A model generated the notes under the pieces. That model was not told where the DNA came from and did not search any database. It saw nothing but the letters and a program-made list of their open reading frames with translations. A program made the translations under genes and the position numbers. A stretch of DNA of 64,000 bases from Pohlia nutans. Lineage: Eukaryota; Streptophyta; Bryopsida; Bryales; Mniaceae. The stretch covers positions 23,164,820 through 23,228,819 of the forward strand of contig CM040103.1 of NCBI GenBank assembly GCA_022496805.1, read 5' to 3'. This document shows positions 42,056-52,200 of the stretch, piece after piece (the stretch's first letter is position 1; the number at the start of each line of letters is the position of its first letter).

Positions 42056-43394
42056 AACCGCAATTTTTACTTATTTTTGGAATGCATGGAAGTATTTATT
42101 TTCTGCCTTAGACCAAGCTATTTTTCATACGCCTGTGAATGCTTGGAATCTCTATAGAGTCTCGAAGTTTTCCATCTCTTTTAGACTGTCGCTAAGTTAA
42201 TAAAAAGTTTCTGGTGCAATTCTTGTGTGAAAAATGAAACGGCTAAGAGATGATCAGTTTTAATGCTTTTTGCAAATGGGAGGCAACACTTTTTCTGTCT
42301 TTGACCTTTGATGTTTCTTAGAACTCGATTCTGTTTTGAAGATATGTGATTATGAGTATACTGCAGCCGAGTGGATTGTAGTTCTTCTCGTTCCAGGTAC
42401 TCTGACTTGAACTCAAGAGAAAGTGATTGTGTCCCTGTCTCCCGCGTTGAATGCTTGTGAAAGATCAAGCTCCAAGTAATCTTGCAGTTGTGCATACTAA
42501 AACCGCTTGAACTAATAGCTTGAAGTCAATTATCGTCACGGGGTTGAAATTACAACCAGATGGATTCCTTTAGTTTCCTTTTTGAGCTTAATGCTGGGGT
42601 TGTTACAGAAGCTAAGTTTTCTTTTTCATTTCTTCTCATACAACGTTTAAAGTTGACACTAAGCATTGGAGATCATCAACCTTATTGTGCGATTTTGTAG
42701 TTTTGTTTTCTTCATCCCTAATGAACGAAAGGAGTATGGATGTAAAATGAAAAATTCCAACGAACATATCTTGAAAATGTAATTCCAAAAAAATCAATAA
42801 ACAAGTGAATTATGTTGGTCAATAAACAAGTGAATTGGGATACGAGGGAACGTCACATAAAATATACAGTGTCCAAGGAGAATTGATATCCTTAACCACA
42901 AGTCGTTCAAAGGTGAACCAAAATGGTGTCCCTTAACATTAAATAGGCGCTTGTCACTTGATAGATAGATAGATTATAGGTACTTAATGACCTAACTCTA
43001 CTGTTTTTTTCTACGTTTGAATGATCGGTTCTGAGTCTGTTGACATTGAGCAAAAACAACTATATCCGCAGTAGAGTAGTGAGGGATTGCAAGAGCTCAA
43101 TGTTGTAATTTTTCTCAATAGGTGATACGAGTAAGAAGTAGTTGAACGGAGTACAATAAAGTGTCCATACTGTCTTTGCTGAAATATGACTGCTCTGAGC
43201 CATGAAATGTCAGAGCACGGCTGACTACAACTTGAATATGACTGTATGTAGTCACATTTTCTTAAACAAGACTGCAGTCATCTTAAATATGACTTCCCGC
43301 TGTCATTGTGAAGTATGTACAGTTTTGCACAACCAGGTTCTAGATTTCAGTGCAATGTCCACATTTTCTTGCTTGACAACAAATTCGTCTATTT
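42056..43394. other. Noncoding stretch with AGTCAYATTT motifs and a GATA microsatellite
   Basis: A GATAGATAGATAGATT run lies at 42961-42975. Bases 43190-43310 again contain several AATATGACT / AGTCACATTTT motifs. No gene found. Confidence 0.4.
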
Positions 43395-43614
43395 TAGGGA
43401 CAGCGTGATTCTTCTGATAAGCCTAGGTCGTGGGCGGCGGAATCGTCTCGAAAAAACCGCAAAATGTCTTCATCGAGGCGGGGGGGGGAGCAACAGCAAA
43501 GCGCTCGATGAGGAGCTTGTGGAGGTGTCACCGAGCTTGCAAGAAACCCAGATCGAGGATGAGGACGAGGCATCGGAAGATGAGTACAATGACGAAGAAG
43601 TAGAAGACAGATGA
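43395..43614 (+). CDS. Possible acidic C-terminal exon
   Basis: After TCTATTTTAG the DNA has two competing frames that meet at a run of nine G at 43480-43488. One frame ends with an acidic stretch (EDEDEASEDEYNDEEVEDR) and TGA at 43612-43614. It could be the last exon of the plus-strand gene from 41018; a frame slip in the G run may have occurred. Low confidence. Confidence 0.25.
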
Positions 43615-44009
43615 GGGCGGCTACCGTGCGAGCGGTGGATGGGAGAGCGTGAGCGGAGAGCGGAGAGCAGAGCGGAAAATGGAGAGCGAAGAGCGGATAA
43701 TTGTCAGACTTTTTGCCAAAAATAACATAATATTTGAATATTCTCTGAATTATTCGAATATTCTCTGACAGATTCGAATACTCTCTGACAGGTTCGAATA
43801 TTCCCATGGTAAATTCCCGTCGAAAACTGTTTTTTTACCACAGTAAAAATTAAAATGCAGTCATTTTTTATATTTTTACTGTGGTAAATTTGAATTTCCT
43901 GGTCGAAAACATCATTTACAGAGGTGAGAAACAAACATTTCAATAAATCTCTTTATTAAAAGTTGAGATACATGTTGTCCAACCGCACAAGGCAAGTCTG
44001 ATTTAGGAA

Positions 44010-44495
44010 TCAACCGTAAGGTCTACGTTTCACATTTGCATTCCGGTTGTACGAGTCTATCAGCCTGACGGTCGACATTTTCCCAAGCGAAAAATCCCTA
44101 CTGAACGGTTTCATCATAGCAGGATCAGACTTGTGTCCCAGCAAAGCCTTGGAATATGTACCAGGAGGAATGTTGCCAACCTTGGAGTATGCATGATTGA
44201 CAATGCGTGCATCGTCACTGTGATCTGAATGAAACGCAACCTTTGGTTCATCACACTCAATCAATTTCGGACGTTGTTTGCTGCGGTCAACGACGACAGA
44301 GCGCTGCTTGTATTGCCCATCTATCTCTACTTGAATAGCAGGCTGAAATGGTATAGCATCATCGAAGACACTGGTGATGTCGATGACCTCGTCTAACAAG
44401 CTCTCCATGATAACTGCAGATCCACCATAGACAACACGCCCATCCAACAAGACGTCTACGAATATGACAGTCTTCCAAACCGACGTATATGTGTT
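44010..44495 (-). CDS. Unknown protein, divergent with 44926-45723
   Basis: The frame has no ATG at its beginning but an acceptor CAGATTAG before 44495 allows an exon start; an in-frame TAG lies just upstream. The segment TVIFVDVLLDGRVVYGGSAV followed by IMESLL looks superficially like the flap-side strand of a retropepsin but lacks the catalytic Asp. The rest (AYSKVGNIPPGTYSKALLG) is unrecognised. It probably is the last exon of a gene or of a transposon protein. Confidence 0.4.
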   Translation of the reverse strand, partial: NTYTSVWKTVIFVDVLLDGRVVYGGSAVIMESLLDEVIDITSVFDDAIPFQPAIQVEIDGQYKQRSVVVDRSKQRPKLIECDEPKVAFHSDHSDDARIVNHAYSKVGNIPPGTYSKALLGHKSDPAMMKPFSRDFSLGKMSTVRLIDSYNRNANVKRRPYG

Positions 44496-44925
44496 CTAAT
44501 CTGTTAAAGGGTTTAGACTATGAAAATGCCTATGGAACTGACATCCAGATGTGTGGCCAGAAAAAGGCTCTAGTTCGATAGAAAGGCCGTCGGCTGGTCT
44601 ATCTTATATTTGGGTTTAGGGTATTGCAAGGTGGCATTTTTTTATAGAAAGCGCCGCATAGTTGCAACATGGGCAAAGGTTCGTTGCATACACCCAAGAG
44701 CGCCGGGTTTAGGAATTATGGTATCGTTTTGAATTTTAGTTTAAGGTGCACTAAAAACGCTAATCTGAGTGACAATGTATAAGATTGCGGCTACGAGTAT
44801 TTAGGGGTGAACGCCGCAAAATTTGTTATATTCTAGAGTTTAGGTTGGCATAGTTCATGTGGCATCATGATGCTATTTTAGAAATCAAAGATAGCAAAGG
44901 CATATAGATATGCCGTCCAAATGGT

Positions 44926-45723
44926 ATGCCTCTCTCTAAACTTGCTGGCGATCTCCATCACGGTCCATTAGCTGCTGCAGCTGTCGTATTTCCGTTTCTC
45001 TCCATGGCCCGCATCTACGTTACAGGTCACGAGGTTCCTATGGTAGTGGAAATGGGTTGGGATAAGTACGCTCGAGTTTCGGCCCTAGATCTCGCTGTTC
45101 GTTTTGGCTTAGTAGCATCATCAATAATGGTGGAGTTAGAAGTCCGTGGTAGGAACGGGTCCGTTGAATCAGGTGTGCTACAGACGAGGGGGGACGACCC
45201 GGAAGGATACTACTGGATGCTTTGTGCTGGTCAGTACAGAGCTTACGGCTTGTTGAACTCATCACATGGAGTTCGACAGATTGACGATTCTGTGTCAGAC
45301 AATGAATGGGAAGGATTGGGCGGTAGGGACAAATCAGTGTATCCCGAAGTCACCAGGAATGGGTTCACGTTCCAGATGCAGTACCCTATTGCCTCAGTCA
45401 AGGGAGCAGTGGAATTGTGGCTGTGGGAATTTCCACATTGCAAAACTCATTGGATAGATCTGGCCATGATGCTATTAGACAAAGATGTTCTAGATAGATA
45501 TGGGGTTCCGTGTGATATTTGGGACGACTCTCCGAGGGACCCGATGGTGTGGCGGCTGATGTGGTCACACTACATATGTGAGTTGCTAGGCCTACCGGAC
45601 CCTTGCAACATCGAGGTGAACGAAGTTATCCCGAAGGAGTTATCGATTGCACTCCAGGAACACTTTGATGATGCAGACAAGGCTCCGTTTTGGGACTCAA
45701 TTGAAAATAGCGAGAAATTCTAA
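44926..45723 (+). CDS. Unknown protein of 265 aa
   Basis: This is a clean ATG-to-TAA frame with balanced composition. Residues about 13-30 are hydrophobic, the rest is soluble with many Trp and Asp (GYYWMLCAGQYRAYGLLNSS, WLWEFPHCKTHWIDLAMML, DPMVWRLMWSHYICELLGL). No known domain recognised. It lies head to head with the minus-strand gene at 44010; the 430-bp gap holds several TTTAGG motifs. It sits between transposons and may itself be transposon cargo. Confidence 0.5.
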   Translation: MPLSKLAGDLHHGPLAAAAVVFPFLSMARIYVTGHEVPMVVEMGWDKYARVSALDLAVRFGLVASSIMVELEVRGRNGSVESGVLQTRGDDPEGYYWMLCAGQYRAYGLLNSSHGVRQIDDSVSDNEWEGLGGRDKSVYPEVTRNGFTFQMQYPIASVKGAVELWLWEFPHCKTHWIDLAMMLLDKDVLDRYGVPCDIWDDSPRDPMVWRLMWSHYICELLGLPDPCNIEVNEVIPKELSIALQEHFDDADKAPFWDSIENSEKF

Positions 45724-46439
45724 TATGTAGATGACCTTAGTGTATTGGAAGCTCAGGGGTGCAATCATACTACGTAGCGTTTGTTGCAAACATGAATGTA
45801 CTACAACATACTATAATAAAGTTTGAGAAGTAAGACAGTAGTCTGTAAATTTGCCCAAGCTCTGGCACCAACAAGTAGCTAAGACTTCGAAGCTACCATA
45901 GTGGATGCTGCAACTTAGCAATCCAGACTGCGATTTGCACTAGAAAAGATACAATATAATCATCACTGCTGCTGGCACGAACCAATATAGACACAACATC
46001 TGTGGTATCAAACGAAGTAGAGAGTAAAGGATTTGCGAGATAGAAGTAGACCTTCGCGGCCCAAAGCCATTATGACATAGTCATAAAAAATATTAGAGCA
46101 GATGGTCTAAGACTATAAGGAATTGGTCCTTGTGCCCAAAAAGATGGACCCAAAAAAATGATAAAATTATCTTGAGATCAATCATGAACATCACAATTGG
46201 AAACAGTCCACTCGTGACTGTTGATAATAAACAATGGAACACATGAATATCGGTTTTAGCGGAGTAGTATCTAGTGTTGAACCAGGGGTGTAGTGCAATT
46301 GTATCTCCAACAAGTGCATTGCTAGTGGCCCTCTTTGGCTAACAGTCTTACTCACACTCATTGACTATTCCCAAACAAGTGATAATGAAGCGTGAGGGAT
46401 AATCAAACGTGGACTTCGTCCATATACTAAATAAGATGC
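45724..46439. other. No gene seen
   Basis: Noncoding DNA between the 3' ends of two convergent genes. No repeat that I can name. Confidence 0.4.
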
Positions 46440-47903
46440 CTACGAGTTAGAACGGCTCAATATTCCACTTTCGAGAAGGAGCTTGATTTCGTTGAAGCTG
46501 AAAGTCGGGGCATGAATGAATAAGTCGACGTTGGGGTCACGCTTGCACACCTTTATGAAGACGTAATAAATGTGTTTGCAATAGCTGAAATAGCCACCTT
46601 TCTTACCGAACTTGACCATGGTCTGTTTAAATGCAGGACATGTGCATGCAGGTTCGGAGCTCACTGTAATCTGGTATTGTGTCACAGCAGGTTGAGTTCC
46701 AGAGTCCAAAGCTATGATGCATCCATAGCCTGGGTGTGGAACCATGGTAACACTGTCGATTCTCGCCTTCAGAATCCTGGAGGAATCAATGCTGAGACTC
46801 TGCTTGGAGGTGGGAACGTTGGCTTGACGGCGAACTTTCTTGGACTTCCGCTTTCCTGGATACCGGTCTGCATCACTTGGAACTGGGACAGTGGACATAT
46901 CTGAAGGCAGCGGTGCATTGGAAAATAGCCTCCTAGGAGACACTTGAATTTTCTGTGGGAGCTGAAATCTTGCAGCTTCGAGCGCTTGAATCTCCTTGAG
47001 CTTGAGGTTCGTTCCGAGCTTCACGGGCCACACATCAGGAATTGGCGGCCTTGGTTCCGTGGACGAAAAGTGCCTCACCCACTTGCGTCGAGTGCCCTTC
47101 ACGCACCTGTCGATGTCATCGGGGCAAAAGAAGAATTGTTCGTGAATCTCCCTGCCCAACCTCACGTTCAGCCATTCACCGGTGTATGTTGGAGCGGGGG
47201 TGTTAGTCAAATTCCGGACAATTTTGGCATCGCACTTCTTCTTAGTTATTGCCCAACACGACTTGGCATTCGTTTTGGACAACCGAGCAATGTGCCAAAG
47301 TCGCTCGTTCACAGTGGACTCTTGAACCGCGGTAACATGCTTAATACCACCTTCAAGGACAGGTGGTGAGGATGGAATCACGGGAGATGCGATGACCTCC
47401 GAAGCTTCGGTTTCTTTCTCCTCGGCTATGACTGGTAGAGAGGCTACCCTAGAGAGAGCAGCTCGCTTCAATGCTGGGGGGCGAGAGTAATTCACCGTAT
47501 CCGGCCGATGGGACTCACCGTCATCTCCAAGCGGCAGGTCCGGCTTGCGCTTGATTGAGCCGAATACCTCCTCTCCTTCCAGGTGAGGATCACGGATGCA
47601 AAACTCATCAGCTCCGGGCATATCCAGCATTGCCTCTTTGAGCACTCTAGGGTCGCCTGTGCTTCTGGCGCGCCGTTGTGCATTTCTAAGTTTGAGCTCG
47701 TTCTTGCAGGGACCGGATCTTCCAACGTCTCCCTTTAGGAATTGGTAGTATGCCACTACCTGCATAAACGCAGGTATATAGTCGTCGACAGTGGCAACGT
47801 AGAGATCATTACCTCTATTGCCAGACGCTTGAAGCCACTTGTTGTGCATAGTCTCGGCAAGGTTGCAGGACGGCATGTCCGCTAAGGCCTCTTTGTCAAG
47901 GTT
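46440..47903 (-). CDS. MULE transposase, second exon with SWIM zinc finger
   Basis: An acceptor CTTCTACAG opens the exon at 47903 in phase 0, continuing the MULE frame from 47997. It begins with NLDKEALADMPSCNLAETMH, passes a long linker, and near the C-terminus has YQITVSSEPACTCPAF...YCKHIYYVF, the CxC..CxH pattern of a SWIM finger typical of Mutator-like transposases. A basic stretch (YPGKRKSKKVRRQ) may be a nuclear signal. The frame ends with TAG at 46440-46442 after residue segment LLLESGILSRSNS. Confidence 0.75.
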   Translation of the reverse strand, partial: NLDKEALADMPSCNLAETMHNKWLQASGNRGNDLYVATVDDYIPAFMQVVAYYQFLKGDVGRSGPCKNELKLRNAQRRARSTGDPRVLKEAMLDMPGADEFCIRDPHLEGEEVFGSIKRKPDLPLGDDGESHRPDTVNYSRPPALKRAALSRVASLPVIAEEKETEASEVIASPVIPSSPPVLEGGIKHVTAVQESTVNERLWHIARLSKTNAKSCWAITKKKCDAKIVRNLTNTPAPTYTGEWLNVRLGREIHEQFFFCPDDIDRCVKGTRRKWVRHFSSTEPRPPIPDVWPVKLGTNLKLKEIQALEAARFQLPQKIQVSPRRLFSNAPLPSDMSTVPVPSDADRYPGKRKSKKVRRQANVPTSKQSLSIDSSRILKARIDSVTMVPHPGYGCIIALDSGTQPAVTQYQITVSSEPACTCPAFKQTMVKFGKKGGYFSYCKHIYYVFIKVCKRDPNVDLFIHAPTFSFNEIKLLLESGILSRSNS

Positions 47904-47996
47904 CTGTAGAAGTCCATCAAAACAAATATCAGTTGAAAATATTAGAAAGCACGGCTTTGGAAAGAGTCAGTAAAGGAACACCAGCAGTGTACTTAC

Positions 47997-49232
47997 GAAC
48001 TGCATGCAGCCACCCCATTGTCGATATCTGAAGTGCCAAAAAGCTAGCCAAAGATCCAAGTGTCTCAACGATGTCTTGGATGCAGCTCCAGAAGACAGCC
48101 ACAAAGCCCTGATGGCTAGGTATCTAATATCCGCCTCAGCCATGGTCGTGGAATCTCTATACTGCATGCAAAGGCGCTTGTGCTGTTCTCGAAAATCTTC
48201 GGCAATGTACTGCTTGTTATGCTTCTCGAAGGATTGAGACCAATGAAAGTAGCACGTCCTTTCCCGATCCACCATTGGATCTTTCGGATTCCCATTTCCG
48301 TAAATGATCCTCAGTGCATTCCAATTGGCTTGTGCACTATCCGCCATGAATCCCATGAATTGTGGGTTGGGAATGTCATGTCTCTCCATGACAGCATTCA
48401 GGTTCTTCCAGAAGTCAATCTGAGCAGCTGTGTCTTCCGATTGCATGTCACAGCATGCAATGGTTATGACACGACAATACGTAGAGTCGTAAACATGGCA
48501 ACCCATCGTAGTCCAATGTTTCACACGTTTGACATGGTCAAACATGATCCAGTTGTTTTCAAGATCTCCTCCCGTTTGCATCCTCTTGACTAAATCCACA
48601 CCACTACCCGGACCCATCTCGGACATTTTAAAAACGAAGACCTTGTCTGAATCCTCTCCTTGACCAGGGAACATGTTTTTCTGAACAAAGGCCCAATTGC
48701 TGAGTCCTCTAAGTTTGGTGATACTGTCCATGACACCATACCTCCTGAGGTATCTGAAGGTGACAACTTTATTCCTAATGCTCGGAGATCCCATATCTTT
48801 GAACCTATCAAGAACCGGCACAAGATCTTCCAAAGTAAGAGTTTTGGGTTGTTCGTCTTCAGAGCGTAGAAGAAACTCACCTAAAAGTTCTTTGCTGGCC
48901 TCAAGAACGAGAGCACTCTTAGTTGCGGAGGGTGTTCTCTGGATTTGCTCCTAGATGACAGTGTTGATCTTGGACTTGGTATCTCGGTAGTCTCCAACCT
49001 TGACCGGGTGCTTGTGATGCCCAAGATGAATGCAAGCCCTTGTGACGTTCGGCCCACCATGGACATAGTATATTTTAGCGCTACAACTGTTCACGCAGGT
49101 GGGAGGCTCTTTGCAAACCTTGCAGACCAACGTGGAGTCCATAGGAGGCGACTCCTCCACCGTGAATGGCCTCCACGTACAACCTTCAAACTCCGTATCA
49201 TTAAGTGGCGATGTCCGGTGGGCACGCTTCAA
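47997..49232 (-). CDS. MULE transposase, first exon (zinc-finger and DDE region), one in-frame TAG
   Basis: At the 5' side, TLVCKVCKEPPTCVNSC and RACIHLGHHKHPVKVGDYR form the Cys/His zinc region found before MULE domains. The frame meets TAG at 48951-48953 and continues in the same frame through LEDLVPVLDRF into the transposase core: MGCHVYDSTYCRVITIACCD with the first Asp, FMGFMADSAQANWNALRIIY with the second, and CYFHWSQSFEKH. It ends at a GTAAGT donor (47996-47991). No ATG is present before 49232, where the hairpin array begins, so the 5' end is probably cut off by the array. Confidence 0.75.
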
Positions 49233-49248
49233 GTATTCAACAGTCAGT

Positions 49249-52200
49249 AAAGGAACTGCTGGTGTTCATCTTTGTGTTCATGGTCTTCGTGATCATGTTG
49301 GTCGTGTTCTTGCTCGTGTTCATGGTGTTCATCTTCGTGTTCATGGCCGTGATGCTAGTGGTCATCATCGTGTACATCTTCGTATTCATGGTCTTCATGA
49401 TCTTGCTGGTGTTGATGGTCGTAATCATGGTGATCGTTTGAATTACCTCTAAGTCTAGCACTGGGATTAGGTTTGGCTATGTCACTGGGGGTATAGCTCG
49501 TGTACGAGCACTAGTTCAGTGAGGTGCAATTCACAAGAGCAGGGATACCTATTTTTGATATGGCACCAGAAGATGAACACCACATGATGAACACCATGAA
49601 CACGACCATGAGCACGAACAACATGAATTCAATTGGACGACCATGAACACGACCAAGAACACGACCAGCATGAACACGAAGACCATGAACACCAAGATGA
49701 ACACCAGCACGAGCTGGTGATCATCTTCGTGTTCATGGTCTTCGTGTTTTTTCAGGTCGTGTTCTTGCTCGTGTTCATGGTGTTCATCTTCGTGTTCATA
49801 GCCGTGACGCTGGTGGTCATCATCGTGTACATCTTCGTTCTCATGGTCTTCATGATCTTGCTGGTGTTGATGGTCGTGTTCATGGTGATCGTGTGAATTA
49901 CCTCTGGGTCTAGCACTGGAATTAGCTTTGGCTATGTCACTGGGGGTATAGCTCGTGTACGAGCACTAGTTCAGTGAGGTGCAATTCACAAGGGCAGGGA
50001 TCCCTATTTTTGATATGGCACCAGAAGATGAACACCACATGATGAACACCATGAACACCACCATGAGCACGAACAACATGAATTCAATTGGACGACTATG
50101 AACACGAGCAAGAACACGAGCAGCATGAACACGAAGACCATGAACACGAAGATGAACACCAGCACGAGCTGGTGATCATCTTCAAGTTCATGGTCTTCGT
50201 GTTTTTTCAGGTCGTGTTCTTGCTCGTGTTCATGGTGTTCATCTTCGTGTTCATGGCCGTGACGCTGGTGGTCATCATCGTGTACATCTTTGTTCTCATG
50301 GTCTTCATGATCTTGCTGGTGTTGATGGTCGTGTTCATGGTGATCGTGTGAATTACCTCTGGGTCTAGCACTGGAATTAGCTTTGGCTATGTCACTGGGG
50401 GTATAGCTCGTGTACGAGCACTAGTTCAGTGAGGTGCAATTCACAAGGGCAGGGATCCCTATTTTTGATATGGCACCAGAAGATGAACACCACATGATGA
50501 ACACCATGAACACGACCATGAGCACGAACAACATGAATTCAATTGGACGACTATGAACACGAGCAAGAACACGACCAGCATGAACACGAAGACCATGAAC
50601 ACGAAGATGAACACCAGCAAGAGCTGGTGATCATCTTCAAGTTCATGGTCTTCGTGTTTTTTCAGGTCGTGTTCTTGCTCGTGTTCATGGTGTTCATCTT
50701 CGTGTTCATGGCCGTGACGCCACTGGTCATCATCGTGTACATCTTCGTTCTCATGGTCTTCATGATCTTGCTGGTGTTGATGGTCGTGTTCATGGTGATC
50801 GTGTGAATTACCTCTGGGTCTAGCACTGGAATTAGCTTTGGCTATGTCACTGGGGGTATAGCTCGTGTACGAGCACTAGTTCAGTGAGGTGCAATTCACA
50901 AGGGCAGGGATCCCTATTTTTGATATGGCACCAGAAGATGAACACCACATGATGAACACCATGAACACGACCATGAGCACGAACAACATGAATTCAATTG
51001 GACGACTATGAACACGAGCAAGAACACGAGCAGCATGAACACGAAGACCATGAACACGAAGATGAACACCAGCACGAGCTGGTGATCATCTTCAAGTTCA
51101 TGGTCTTCGTGTTTTTTCAGGTCGTGTTCTTGCTCGTGTTCATGGTGTTCATCTTCGTGTTCATGGCCGTGACGCTGGTGGTCATCATCGTGTACATCTT
51201 CGTTCTCATGGTCTTCATGATCTTGCTGGTGTTGATGGTCGTGTTCATGGTGATCGTGTGAATTACCTCTGGGTCTAGCACTGGAATTAGCTTTGGCTAT
51301 GTCACTGGGGGTATAGCTCGTGTACGAGCACTAGTTCAGTGAGGTGCAATTCACAAGGGCAGGGATCCCTATTTTTGATATGGCACCAGAAGATGAACAC
51401 CACATGATGAACACCATGAACACGACCATGAGCACGAACAACATGAATTCAATTGGACGACTATGAACACGAGCAAGAACACGACCAGCATGAACACGAA
51501 GACCATGAACACGAAGATGAACACCAGCAAGAGCTGGTGATCATCTTCAAGTTCATGGTCTTCGTGTTTTTTCAGGTCGTGTTCTTGCTCGTGTTCATGG
51601 TGTTCATCTTCGTGTTCATGGCCGTGACGCCACTGGTCATCATCGTGTACATCTTCGTTCTCATGGTCTTCATGATCTTGCTGGTGTTGATGGTCGTGTT
51701 CATGGTGATCGTGTGAATTACCTCTGGGTCTAGCACTGGAATTAGCTTTGGCTATGTCACTGGGGGTATAGCTCGTGTACGAGCACTAGTTCAGTGAGGT
51801 GCAATTCACAAGGGCAGGGATCCCTATTTTTGATATGGCACCAGAAGATGAACACCACATGATGAACACCATGAACACCACCATGAGCACGAACAACATG
51901 AATTCAATTGGACGACTATGAACACGAGCAAGAACACGACCAGCATGAACACGAAGACCATGAACACGAAGATGAACACCAGCACGAGCTGGTGATCATC
52001 TTCAAGTTCATGGTCTTCGTGTTTTTTCAGGTCGTGTTCTTGCTCGTGTTCATGGTGTTCATCTTCGTGTTCATGGCCGTGACGCCACTGGTCATCATCG
52101 TGTACATCTTCGTTCTCATGGTCTTCATGATCTTGCTGGTGTTGATGGTCGTGTTCATGGTGATCGTGTGAATTACCTCTGGGTCTAGCACTGGAATTAG

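Noticed and set aside
33395..42873. CACTGTATA at 33396 and its complement TATACAGTG at 42866 as CACTA element ends
   Set aside because: Only nine bases match and the flanking triplets differ, so a target duplication is not supported.
44010..44495. Retropepsin-like protease
   Set aside because: The GGSAVIM stretch resembles the region after the active site but the catalytic Asp is absent and nothing else of a retroelement polyprotein is nearby.
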